A DNA stretch of 64,000 nucleotides from Zipacnadum sp036504235 (GTDB lineage Bacteria; Armatimonadota; Zipacnadia; Zipacnadales; Zipacnadaceae): NCBI GenBank assembly GCA_036504235.1, contig DASXVN010000008.1:1-64000 (forward strand), in the 5' to 3' direction. A model generated the notes under the pieces. It saw only the letters and a list, made by a program, of their open reading frames with translations. It searched no databases and was not told the DNA's origin. Below, piece by piece: positions 55,986-64,000 of this stretch. Each line of letters opens with the position of its first letter. Position 1 is the first letter of the stretch. The position numbers were made by a program, and so were the translations under genes.

Positions 55986-58253
55986 TTACCGAACCAGAAT
56001 CCAGTCCACACTGGGGGCGACATCCGCCGCGGTGGCGGCCTGGCCAAACCTCACGGTGAAGCCGTCCGGGCGCTTGGCCCGAACCTGGAACTGCGTCATC
56101 CAGTTGGGGCTTACCGTCAGGGCGTAGTTGTTGTCCGGCTCCGGGGTGGCGAATTTGACCTCAAACTCCGTCGCTCCCACCGGGACGGACACGTTGATGC
56201 CCCGCAGATTCGCCGCGGGTTTTTCGGTGGCCGAGAGGCCGCGCGTCGTTACCAGCGAGCGGTTCCCCAGGCTCATGTCGCCATTGATGAACTCAAAGGT
56301 GCCGGTGCGCGGGTCCACGCTGAGCTGGCTGGAGCCATTGACGCTGTTGCGCCACCAAATCGGTTGTTTGCGGTCATTGGGCTGCGTGAAGAACATCGCG
56401 GCGCCCAATACTTCGCTGCTGAAGCGGATGCCCTCGTTGCAGAGCGAACGCAGGTTAATCATGGTCCCGTAGGGCGGCTTTTTGTCCTTGCGGGTACTCA
56501 ACTCCTCGCGGGAATTGATGATCCCCGCCAGCATAATACCGTTGGGCACCTGCACGCGACCGACCTGCTCCACCTCGATGCTGGAGTTGTCCATGGTGGT
56601 CGGCACCTGGTCGAATTGGCGGATGCGAATCGGCCGCGGGCACCAGGGGTCGGAGCCGATGGCCTGCTCGACGAGGTCGCCGGGGGCGAAATCGAAGGCG
56701 GTGCCCCGGTCTCCGTTAGGAGTGACGCGGATCTGGCGCGGAGTGTTCTTGTCCACGAACCCGCCGGTGCTGACCACGTTCTGCCAGCCCTGGCTGACGT
56801 CGTAGACCCAGGCGCCCGGGGCGATGGCGTACTTCAGCGGCCGCTCGTGGCCGTCCGCGGTGTAGTTGGCGTCGTCGTAGAGCGTGGGCGCGCCGGCGGC
56901 CACCGCGGACCAGCGTACCCGCAGGATTTTGATGACCTTGGTGCCGTCCGGATTGCGCCTGAAACCGTTGATCTCGTACCAGCGGTAGATGGGCCGATTG
57001 GCCAGGGTGGCGTAACCGCCGGCGCTGGAGGGATCGTTGGGCAGGAGGGTCTCGGAGTCCTCGGTCACTGCGAAATAGCGGCCGATCACGCTCTCATCCC
57101 AGGGGCAATCGGCGCCGCCCTGGATGAGGCCGCCCTGGTAGTTGAAGACGTTGCTGGGGCCGCCGATGACGTTGGGATAGGTATTGCCTTTATAGGTGCC
57201 GCCGGCCGGCACGATTATGACCTGGCCCGCGGTGATCCACTTTTTGGGGTTGTAGTTGACCAGCGGCCGGGAGGTGCTCAGGGTCTGGGCGTTGGTCTGG
57301 CCGGGGGCGTAGACGACGGTGTCCTTGGTCCAGTCCACGGACTCCACGGTGGAGTGGAAAGCGTCCACCTCGCCGATGGTCTCGGCGTTGATGACCACGC
57401 CGCCCTCGTCGCCGAAGCCGGAGAAGACGTTGCCCATGTACTTCATCGAGCCGCTGATGACGAACGCATCGCCCACGGCGTAGTGGCTACGGCTCACCTG
57501 CAGCTCCATGGACTGGTTGTCGCACTGGGACCAGTCGTCCAGTTGCAGGCCGTTGACCACGTGCTTGTTGTAGACCAGGGCCCCCAGGGGGTGGTCATAC
57601 TTCAGGTCCGCGGTGAAGAAGTTGCGTTTCTTCGCCGGGTCCCAGCCGATGCTCTTGACGAAGATGCGGTCGAAGGGCTCGGCGTAGCCCATGGCGTTGC
57701 CGGTGACGTTGAGGAAGGCGCCGACCCAGATGCCGCGGATGGTGTCTACGTAGAGTTTGGCGTCCTTGCCCTTCTTGACCGGCTCGGTGAGGGTCAGCAT
57801 GTAGGAGGAAGCGCCGCTGACCATGAAGTTTTGGATGGACTGATTGGAGTACATGCCGCAGTGCGGCAGGCTGGCGCCCTGGCCGAAGTTGAGGTAGCGC
57901 TCCATCCGGTAGCCGGACCAGTTGCCCGACTGCTCCTGGCCAATGGGGGGCAGATGGTACGTGACCATGCCCTTGCGGTAGTCCATGATGGTCACGGCGT
58001 TGCCGCTAGCGTCGGTCTGGGAGAGGTTGACCAACTTGAGCCCCGCGGGGGCCTCCGTGGGGATCTCCAGTATGCCTCCACCGGCCAGTTGCAGGGCGGC
58101 GAGGGCCTTGGTCAGCGTATCGGTGGCGGCGGCTACGGTGCTGATATCGCCGTAGTCGGACAGGGAATGCGTGGCCGGAGCGGCGTAGGCCCCGGATACG
58201 ACCAGGGCCAGCAGCGTGGACAGTACCAGGCAACCAACTAGACGTCTAATCAC
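55986..58253 (-). CDS. Exported tailspike/pectate lyase-like beta-helix protein
   Basis: The 755-residue protein has a signal peptide (VGCLVLSTLLALVVSGAYA). Its N-terminal part (LSDYGDISTVAAATDTLTKA and GGGILEIP) resembles the start of right-handed beta-helix enzymes and phage tailspikes. A long beta-rich middle follows with repeated Gly/Asn patterns. The C-terminal about 95 residues (GINVSVPVGATEFEVKFATP and PDGFTVRFGQAA, ending VDWILVR) match a small beta-domain often seen at the end of spike and exported proteins. The start is GTG at 58253 with GGAGG seven bases upstream. It probably binds or cleaves a polysaccharide; the substrate is unknown. It lies between the TM1266-like gene and the AMP-ligase operon. 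Confidence 0.65.
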   Translation of the reverse strand: MIRRLVGCLVLSTLLALVVSGAYAAPATHSLSDYGDISTVAAATDTLTKALAALQLAGGGILEIPTEAPAGLKLVNLSQTDASGNAVTIMDYRKGMVTYHLPPIGQEQSGNWSGYRMERYLNFGQGASLPHCGMYSNQSIQNFMVSGASSYMLTLTEPVKKGKDAKLYVDTIRGIWVGAFLNVTGNAMGYAEPFDRIFVKSIGWDPAKKRNFFTADLKYDHPLGALVYNKHVVNGLQLDDWSQCDNQSMELQVSRSHYAVGDAFVISGSMKYMGNVFSGFGDEGGVVINAETIGEVDAFHSTVESVDWTKDTVVYAPGQTNAQTLSTSRPLVNYNPKKWITAGQVIIVPAGGTYKGNTYPNVIGGPSNVFNYQGGLIQGGADCPWDESVIGRYFAVTEDSETLLPNDPSSAGGYATLANRPIYRWYEINGFRRNPDGTKVIKILRVRWSAVAAGAPTLYDDANYTADGHERPLKYAIAPGAWVYDVSQGWQNVVSTGGFVDKNTPRQIRVTPNGDRGTAFDFAPGDLVEQAIGSDPWCPRPIRIRQFDQVPTTMDNSSIEVEQVGRVQVPNGIMLAGIINSREELSTRKDKKPPYGTMINLRSLCNEGIRFSSEVLGAAMFFTQPNDRKQPIWWRNSVNGSSQLSVDPRTGTFEFINGDMSLGNRSLVTTRGLSATEKPAANLRGINVSVPVGATEFEVKFATPEPDNNYALTVSPNWMTQFQVRAKRPDGFTVRFGQAATAADVAPSVDWILVR

Positions 58254-58290
58254 TGTAAATCCTCCAGTTCTGGGAGCGGAGACCATCAGG

Positions 58291-58343
58291 GGACACCGGC
58301 GAGACCCTTCGACAAGCTCAGGGCAGGCGGCCGGTGCCACCGG
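58291..58343. repeat. Nested repeat, copy 3
   Basis: GGACACCGGCGAGAC, CCTTCGACAAGCTCAGGG, CAGGCGGCCGGTGCCACC. Between the tailspike-like gene and the AMP-ligase gene. Confidence 0.65.
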
Positions 58344-58365
58344 AGCTTCCCGCGACCCAGCTTCT

Positions 58366-60027
58366 CTATTTCTCGTCTTCTTCGCGTATCTGGACTCGAC
58401 GAATCTTGCCGCTGATCGTCTTGGGCAGCTCGGGTACGAACTCGATCACGCGGGGGTACTTGTAGGGCGCGGTGACGCGCTTGACGTGATCTTGCAGCTC
58501 CTTGACCAGGTCCTCGCCGGCCGTGTAGCTCTTGGTTAGCACTACCGTGGCCTTGATGACCTGGCCGCGGACGGGATCGGGGACGCCGGTGATGGCGCAT
58601 TCCAGCACCGCCGGATGCTCCAGGAGGGCGCTTTCCACCTCAAAGGGCCCGATGCGGTAGCCGGAGGACTTGATCACGTCGTCGGCGCGGCCCACGAACC
58701 AGTAGTAGTCGTCTTCGTCGCGCCAGGCCATGTCGCCGGTGAAGTACAGGCCGTCGCGGAAGTTCTCCGCCATGAGGGCCTCGTCGTGGAAGTAACCGCG
58801 GAACATCCCCACCGGACGGCCCTGATCTAGGCGCACCACGATCTGGCCTTCCTCCCCCACCTCACACGAGCGGCCGTCGTCCCTGACCAAGTCGATATGC
58901 CAGCCCGGGGAGGGCTTGCCCATGGAGCCCGGGCGGGGGGTCAGCCAGGGCCAGGTGGCCAGCAAGACCACGGTCTCCGTCTGGCCGTAGCCCTCGCGGA
59001 GTTCCTGGCCCGTGCCGCGCTGCCAGGCGTTGAAGACCTCGGGGTTGAGAGGCTCGCCGGCGGTGGAGCAGTGCACCATCCGACTCCAATCGTGGTCGGC
59101 CAGGTTCTCTTTGATGAGGAAGCGCAACGCGGTGGGCGGCGCGCAGAAGGTCTGGACCCCGTAGCGGGTGGTTACGTCCAGCACTTGCTGCGGGTCAAAG
59201 CGGTCCATATCGCAAACGAACAGCGCCGTGCCGGCGATCCACTGCCCATAGATCTTGCCCCACATAGCCTTGGCCCAGCCGGTGTCCGAGAGGGTGGAAT
59301 GCAGCCCGTCATCAATCACCTGCTGCCAGTAGCTGGCGGTGAGGATGTGACCGAGCGGATAGGTGAAGTCATGCCAGACCATTTTGGGCATGCCGACGGT
59401 GCCGCTGGTGAAGTACAGCAGCATCATGTCCTCATTGCGGGGCGCGTCTTCACCGACCGGCCGGCGGAAAGTGCGCTCCTGGCGGGCCAGTTCCTGATCC
59501 AGCGAGAGCCAGCCGACGCGCTCGCCGCTGAGGCGCACGCGGAAGCGCAGGCTGGGGCAGTCTGGGGAGGCCTGGTCAATCTGCTCGGCCAGCCGATCGT
59601 CGGCCGCAGAAATGATCATCTTAATGTTGGCCGCGTCGCAGCGATAGACGATGTCCTTGGCGGTGACCAGATGGGTGGCGGGGATGGCCACCGCGCCGAG
59701 CTTGTGCAGCGCCAGGATGCAGAACCAGAACTCGTAGCGGCGCTTGAGGATCATCATCACCATGTCGCCCTTGCCGATGCCCAGGGCTTGCAGCAAGGCG
59801 GCGACCCGGTCGCTTTCCCGCTTGATGTCTGCGAAGGTGAAGGTGGCTTCCTCGCCCTCGTCGTTGCACCAGACCAGGGCGACCTTGTCGGGCGTGAGGC
59901 GCGCGTACTCGTCTACGACGTCGTAGGCAAAGTTGAACTGCTCCGGAACCAGAATCCGGAAGTTCTCGAAGAAGTCCTCGTAGGAGTCGAAGTCAGTACG
60001 GGAGACAAACCGTTCCAGCAATCTCAT
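58366..60027 (-). CDS. AMP-forming acyl-CoA synthetase (medium-chain-like)
   Basis: The 553-residue enzyme belongs to the acyl-activating superfamily and joins a carboxylic acid to CoA through an acyl-AMP. The phosphate-binding motif is LYFTSGTVGMPKMVWH, followed by EGYGQTET, YFTGDMAWRD and the hinge region SSGYRIGPFEVES. The C-terminal catalytic Lys is in LPKTISGKIRR. Length and pattern best match medium-chain or acetyl/propionyl-type ligases. The ATG at 60027 is 21 bases after an XRE-cupin regulator gene, a common pairing, so that protein probably controls this ligase. The acyl substrate cannot be named. Confidence 0.88.
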   Translation of the reverse strand: MRLLERFVSRTDFDSYEDFFENFRILVPEQFNFAYDVVDEYARLTPDKVALVWCNDEGEEATFTFADIKRESDRVAALLQALGIGKGDMVMMILKRRYEFWFCILALHKLGAVAIPATHLVTAKDIVYRCDAANIKMIISAADDRLAEQIDQASPDCPSLRFRVRLSGERVGWLSLDQELARQERTFRRPVGEDAPRNEDMMLLYFTSGTVGMPKMVWHDFTYPLGHILTASYWQQVIDDGLHSTLSDTGWAKAMWGKIYGQWIAGTALFVCDMDRFDPQQVLDVTTRYGVQTFCAPPTALRFLIKENLADHDWSRMVHCSTAGEPLNPEVFNAWQRGTGQELREGYGQTETVVLLATWPWLTPRPGSMGKPSPGWHIDLVRDDGRSCEVGEEGQIVVRLDQGRPVGMFRGYFHDEALMAENFRDGLYFTGDMAWRDEDDYYWFVGRADDVIKSSGYRIGPFEVESALLEHPAVLECAITGVPDPVRGQVIKATVVLTKSYTAGEDLVKELQDHVKRVTAPYKYPRVIEFVPELPKTISGKIRRVQIREEDEK

Positions 60028-60048
60028 GGGCGGCCTCGCTTTGGTGGG

Positions 60049-60603
60049 TTACATAATGATGGCCAAAAACTCGGCCGGCGCGTCGTTCAGGGCTTTCATG
60101 CCGTGAGGGCAGCTTGAGTCGAAGTAGAGGGAGTCGCCGGGCTGCAGCACAATCTCATGCCCGTCGATGACAATCTTCACCACGCCGGAGAGCACGTAGT
60201 TGAACTCCTGCCCCGGGTGGGTGTTGAAGTGGACGGGGTCTTCGGGAGCGCTGGGGGGCACCGTGACCAGGAAGGGCTCGGCCTGCTTGTGGATGAAATT
60301 CGGCGCCAGGGCCCGGTAGCGGTAGTCCTGGCGACGCTCGACGGGCACCCCCTGCCCGGCCCGGGCCAGCGCGTAGGTGTGCAGGCGCGGGTTTTCCCCG
60401 GTGAGCAACGCGGTCAGTTCCACGTTGAACTTCGCGGCAATCTCGTACACAACGCTGACCGGGATATCGGCGGTACCGCTCTCATACTCCCGGTAGGTCT
60501 CCGGCGAGATCTCCAGTTCCGCGGCCAGCGACTCGGGCGTGACCTCGGCAATCTCCCGGATTTCCCGGATACGAGCGGCAATTTCCCTAAGCTGTTCGGA
60601 CAT
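60049..60603 (-). CDS. XRE-family regulator with C-terminal cupin
   Basis: The 184-residue protein has an N-terminal helix-turn-helix (AEVTPESLAAELEISPETYR, about 15-55) and a C-terminal cupin (HPGQEFNYVLSGVVKIVIDG, about 125-184, with VLQPGDSLYFDSSCPHG). Such regulators are often found beside acyl-CoA ligases and may sense the acyl substrate or its product. The ATG at 60603 has AGGAGGT upstream. It is the first gene of a two-gene operon with the ligase. The unusual cloverleaf-like inverted repeat lies just upstream, so the promoter is near it. Confidence 0.85.
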   Translation of the reverse strand: MSEQLREIAARIREIREIAEVTPESLAAELEISPETYREYESGTADIPVSVVYEIAAKFNVELTALLTGENPRLHTYALARAGQGVPVERRQDYRYRALAPNFIHKQAEPFLVTVPPSAPEDPVHFNTHPGQEFNYVLSGVVKIVIDGHEIVLQPGDSLYFDSSCPHGMKALNDAPAEFLAIIM

Positions 60604-60716
60604 GTTGCCACCTCCTGAAGTGCACGCCTCGGGCTGCTCACGCGCACAAAGAGAGTTGATTCCCCGCCGGGCGAGGGGATTCCTGCGCGGGGCGGCGGGG
60701 AGCCTCCCGTAGGGGC

Positions 60717-60846
60717 GGAGGGGCCGCATACGAGGACGGCCTGCGCAGCAGGCCACCGCAAGTATCCGGCCCAGGGCCTAGCGGCAGACCATGGGCCGGA
60801 TACTTGCGGCATTCGCTCCGCGAACGTCCTCGTATTCGGCCCCTCC
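60717..60846. repeat. Cloverleaf-like inverted repeat element
   Basis: The outer arms 60717-60738 and 60825-60846 (GGAGGGGCCGCATACGAGGACG against its complement, one mismatch) enclose three hairpins. These are GCCTGC-GCA-GCAGGC (60739-60753), an 18-base perfect stem 60756-60773/60792-60809 (CCGCAAGTATCCGGCCCA) and TTCGC-TCC-GCGAA (60812-60824). The single strand can fold as a four-way junction. It may be a non-autonomous mobile element, a terminator or a structured RNA. Confidence 0.7.
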
Positions 60847-60871
60847 GGGAAACGTCCCCCGCCTGCCGCCC

Positions 60872-63800
60872 CTACCCCGCCGGAACCTTGATCGTGACCG
60901 AACTGGCCGCCGGGATCTTCACGGTGGTGTCCAGCGCGGGGCCCAGGGCGAAGCCGGTGGCCTTGCGCACGTGGACGGTCAGCGGCTGGTCGGTGGGATT
61001 GTGGGCCACGGCCAGCAGGTGCTTGCTGTCGGCCTCCACCAGAGTGAGCCAGACTTGCGGCTGGTCGCAGACCAGCGGATGGCCGAGGAAGGCTTCCAGG
61101 GGCTTGTCCAGGCGCAGAGTGGTGTAGCCGGTATCGTCCCAGCGGCCGAAGAAGCGCACCCGGTCACTGCCCACTATCCACACCCCCGAGTCCCAGCGCG
61201 GCTGGAGGCCCGGCATGATGATCGGTAGGTCCGTCTCGATCGGGGCGGCGCTGAACTGGGCGCGGAAGCCGCCGCCCGCCGGCTGGAGCGTGCAAGCGTA
61301 CTGGGTGCGCGCCACCGTGCCCACCGTGGGCGTCACCGTGTAGCCGGGAGCGCCGCCGCCCAGGCCGAAGTACTTCCGCGTGTTCTCCAGCTCCCCGTTA
61401 CCGGCGAGTTGATTCCATTTGCCCTCCATGAACAGCACCCGCGCGGAGATCACCGTGCCCGCTTTCAGCACCGTCCCGGGGGCAATCTGCTTGCCGATCT
61501 GGATACGCCGCGCCTGCGCGTTGCCCTCCACGGCGAACTGCACGTCCGAGTCCAGGGCAAACACCGCGCCCGCGCCGGTGTAGTTGGGGAAGGCCCCCGC
61601 GTAGCCGCCCAGCGGCAGCGTCCCGGTGTAGACGGGAGCGGGCCAGACCTTGTCCGCCGGGGTCTTCTCGACCAGGGTGCGGCCGTCGGCGGTCGTGAGG
61701 GTGGCGTAGGCGAAGTCGCCGGCCGTGGGGGGCGCGCCGTGTAGCCAGAAGGCCAGGCGCAGGTTGGGGAAGGGCCCGGCTTCCACGGTCACGTCGCGCT
61801 TGAACTTGACCTGCAACTCCCACAGCTTGTACTGGGGGCTGTTGGGGTTGGGAGTGAAGGCGTATTCGCGCTGGCGGGCTTCAAAGTCCTTGAGCGGGAG
61901 CAGCGGCCGCATCATCCGCCCGCCGCCGACCTGCAGAACGTCGGGGGCGTGGGTCAGCGAAAACAGGTGGTCCACGATGAGCAGGTCGGTCGAACCGAAC
62001 TGCAGCCGCTCGTCGTGGGGGAAATTGAGCGGCTGGCGGTCCTGGAAGTACAGATCGGGCGGGAGCCACTCTCCCCAGCGCGAGAAGTAGCACTCGAAAC
62101 CCTTGGGCGGCTGGAGCGTCGAGCCGAAGGTGCCGCCGGTCATGATATTCACGTTATCGGAGCAGTTGGACAGGTAGTGCCGCCCGCAGGTGGTGCCCAC
62201 CGAGGAGGCCAGCGCCCGACCACCCGCGGTGTCTACGACCTCCACGCCGAAAGCGTACTGCCGGTCGTGGTGGCCGTCCACGAACTGGCTGAACTCCTGG
62301 GCTCCGCCGCAGGCGTAGTTGCGCAGCACCTGGCCGGCATCCAGCACCCGCAGGCGGGCCAGTCCTACCGGCGAGGAAGCCCGGGCCACCACGCGCAGCC
62401 GATCCGCGCCCACCGTCTCGCGCCAGGAGTCCGACCAGCCCGGCGGGATGTCGAAGTACGAGGTGCCGGAGTTCTGCACCGTGTAGCGCTCGATCTTGGG
62501 ACCGCTGCTGATGTAGAGCAGGTCGTGGTAGAAGAAGAACTTATAGTCCCCGAAACAGAAGTCATCGTACATCTTCTTCAGGGGGCCGTAAGTGTAGTAG
62601 TTCTGGTAGCCGGTCGCGCGCTCCCGGGCCACGTCGGCGGGGCGGAAGACCTCGTGCACCGCCAGCGGGTAGCACTTGAAGGTGCGGGCCTGGAGTTCCC
62701 AGTAGTCTTTCTCCGCGTCCTCGACCAGCTTGCCGTCGCGGTAGGTGAAGACGCCCGCGTAATGAAATTGGCTGCGGTACCACGGGGCCAGCCCCTCGTG
62801 CATCCGGAACTGCACCTGCACCGGCGCGCCGTAGGCGTAGCCGAGGGCCTGGGGCAGGTCCATGCGCTCGGCAACCAGCTTGGGGTCGGGCCAGGGGATG
62901 GGCGCGAGCACCAGGGAATGGTTGCCCGCGGGGTCCACGATCTCCAGGCCGGGGATGGCGCAGAACTGGTCGTTACTAGCGGCCTTGCACTGGGCCTTGA
63001 GCTGGTCCCATTTCTCGGAGGTCATGGCGGTCAGCGGCTCGGTGAAGGCGATCCAGTCATACTTAGCGGCCTGGGCGGCCGCCACCCATTCGGCGACGGT
63101 GCCGGTCCCGTCGGAGAAAGCCGTGTGCGCGCCCACCAGGCCGAGGAGATTGTTCGGCGAGGCCTCCGGCGGGGTCATTTTGTTCCAGTCCATCACCCCG
63201 CCCGCGTCCCCGGTGGAGACGTAGGTGGCGCCCACGATCGGCGCGGGCTTGTCGCCCAGGTAGCCGCCGACCGCGCGCGAGGCCACGGAGGGCGCGGCCA
63301 GCCAGGTGTAGAGGTTGGTCAGCAGACGCTCGCCGCCGCTGGGCTTGCCCTTGGCGCCGGTGGTCATAGCGAGGCCCTGCCACCAGTCGTGGTAGCCGGA
63401 GAGCCACAAGTGCGTGGGGTTGATCGGCAGGACCGCCACTCGGCCCTTGCCCACCTCGCGCGCGGCGCAAAGGACCGGCGCGGATTTCACCGTGCCGAGG
63501 CCCGGTTCGATGCCGAAGGAGCCGGAGAACTTGTGCGTGGCCGCCGTGGCGCTGGCGCGCAGGAGGACCCTCCAGTCGGGGCCGGGGTCCAGGGCGTCGG
63601 TGAAGCCGCCGCCGCCCGCGCCGGTGAACTGGAGCGAGGTGCAGTACCACAAGCCCGGCACGCCCTCGCTGAGCGGGTCGGGCGCCACGCCGTCGGCGTA
63701 GGCAAAGGACATCATGGGGTACATTTCCTGGGTGTAGGTGAGCCCGCCGGGGTCGGTGACCTGCTCGTTGATGAGGGTCATGCCCAGCGGCTTGAGCAAT

Positions 63801-64000
63801 AGGCCAATGCCGGTTTCGCCCAGCTTGGAGACGGGAGTATTGCAGACCAGCAAGCCGCCGCCCGCCGCCACGTAGCGCTCCAAGAGCGAGCGCACGCCGG
63901 GGAGGCCCAGCCACTCGCCGGGCTGGTTGACGTCCTCCTCGGGAATGATGCCCAGGATCACAGCATTGAACTGGCGCAGCCGGTCCCAGGTGAGATGCTG
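60872..64000 (-). CDS. Giant exported protein, GATase1-like/degenerate PHP family (paralogue 3, partial)
   Basis: The gene runs off the right edge of the window: the frame is open to base 64000 and lacks its N-terminus and signal peptide. The visible 1042 residues (1043 codons including the stop) start inside the GATase1-like domain (FNAVILGIIPEEDVNQPGEW and RYVAAGGGLLVCNTPVSKLG). The PHP-like segment reads LVGAHTAFSDGTGTVAEWVA, which keeps one His and the SDG of a true PHP motif and so is the least degenerate of the three. The C-terminal Ig-like repeat is LLAVAHNPTDQPLTVHV. Matching to paralogues 1 and 2, about 90 residues are missing, so the start should lie roughly 0.27 kb beyond the window. 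Confidence 0.75.
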   Translation of the reverse strand, partial: QHLTWDRLRQFNAVILGIIPEEDVNQPGEWLGLPGVRSLLERYVAAGGGLLVCNTPVSKLGETGIGLLLKPLGMTLINEQVTDPGGLTYTQEMYPMMSFAYADGVAPDPLSEGVPGLWYCTSLQFTGAGGGGFTDALDPGPDWRVLLRASATAATHKFSGSFGIEPGLGTVKSAPVLCAAREVGKGRVAVLPINPTHLWLSGYHDWWQGLAMTTGAKGKPSGGERLLTNLYTWLAAPSVASRAVGGYLGDKPAPIVGATYVSTGDAGGVMDWNKMTPPEASPNNLLGLVGAHTAFSDGTGTVAEWVAAAQAAKYDWIAFTEPLTAMTSEKWDQLKAQCKAASNDQFCAIPGLEIVDPAGNHSLVLAPIPWPDPKLVAERMDLPQALGYAYGAPVQVQFRMHEGLAPWYRSQFHYAGVFTYRDGKLVEDAEKDYWELQARTFKCYPLAVHEVFRPADVARERATGYQNYYTYGPLKKMYDDFCFGDYKFFFYHDLLYISSGPKIERYTVQNSGTSYFDIPPGWSDSWRETVGADRLRVVARASSPVGLARLRVLDAGQVLRNYACGGAQEFSQFVDGHHDRQYAFGVEVVDTAGGRALASSVGTTCGRHYLSNCSDNVNIMTGGTFGSTLQPPKGFECYFSRWGEWLPPDLYFQDRQPLNFPHDERLQFGSTDLLIVDHLFSLTHAPDVLQVGGGRMMRPLLPLKDFEARQREYAFTPNPNSPQYKLWELQVKFKRDVTVEAGPFPNLRLAFWLHGAPPTAGDFAYATLTTADGRTLVEKTPADKVWPAPVYTGTLPLGGYAGAFPNYTGAGAVFALDSDVQFAVEGNAQARRIQIGKQIAPGTVLKAGTVISARVLFMEGKWNQLAGNGELENTRKYFGLGGGAPGYTVTPTVGTVARTQYACTLQPAGGGFRAQFSAAPIETDLPIIMPGLQPRWDSGVWIVGSDRVRFFGRWDDTGYTTLRLDKPLEAFLGHPLVCDQPQVWLTLVEADSKHLLAVAHNPTDQPLTVHVRKATGFALGPALDTTVKIPAASSVTIKVPAG

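Noticed and set aside
55956..58241. 761-codon plus-strand frame opposite the tailspike-like gene
   Set aside because: Antisense shadow of a gene with signal peptide, ribosome binding site and recognisable domains on the other strand.

Overview
The window is GC-rich bacterial DNA, roughly 65-70% G+C by eye. It is densely coded, mostly in minus-strand gene trains, and its gaps are full of short GC-rich hairpin repeats. No rRNA, ribosomal-protein cluster or other taxonomic anchor is present. Several traits suggest an uncultured Armatimonadota-like (or similar) carbohydrate degrader: very large exported glycosidase-like proteins, a split archaeal-type glutamate synthase, sugar oxidoreductase and isomerase genes, and frequent GTG/TTG starts. 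That placement is inference.

Layout. Bases 1-3.9 kb hold a ThyA-family thymidylate synthase, two small ORFs, a UroD-family methyltransferase-like gene and a divergent Gfo/Idh/MocA oxidoreductase. From 4.6 to 15.2 kb, two ammonium transporters flank a minus-strand group of three exported proteins. The two transporter genes share upstream sequence. From 15.3 to 20.4 kb lies a five-gene glutamate synthase operon (amidotransferase, FMN synthase domain, 4Fe-4S protein, FAD reductase, GXGXG subunit) behind a near-consensus sigma70 promoter. Together with the transporters it forms an ammonium uptake and assimilation block; no PII gene is seen. From 21 to 24.4 kb are a FliA/WhiG-type sigma factor, a zinc-ribbon membrane protein, a lytic transglycosylase and a macro-domain protein. 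From 24.7 to 33.4 kb are a GH42-like giant enzyme, an exported seven-bladed WD40 propeller and a second giant exported protein.

From 33.56 to 37.3 kb there is a compact integrated element of about 3.7 kb. Its ends are a tRNA-Glu(CTC) gene and a 52-bp direct repeat of that tRNA's 3' part. It carries a tyrosine integrase, a ComM/YifB-type AAA+ ATPase and possibly one small Cys-rich protein. Its base composition is visibly lower in G+C than its surroundings. I consider it the most interesting object here.

From 37.4 to 54.4 kb, an orphan PAS histidine kinase and a sugar isomerase-like gene are followed by a long minus-strand housekeeping train. Read in the direction of transcription it is ssb, a thioesterase, rqcH, recJ, yjbQ, a sugar nucleotidyltransferase, a class V aminotransferase, serA, surE, a coiled-coil protein, pyrG and a PcrA-type helicase. 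The helicase gene appears to start with ATT. From 54.8 to 64 kb are an exported cysteine-peptidase-like protein, a TM1266-like protein, a tailspike-like exported protein, an AMP-ligase with an XRE-cupin regulator, and a third giant exported paralogue that runs off the right edge.

The three giant exported proteins (6132-9596, 29864-33412, 60872-64000) form one family: a GATase1-like N-terminus, a PHP-like segment whose metal ligands are progressively lost, and a long beta-rich C-terminus.
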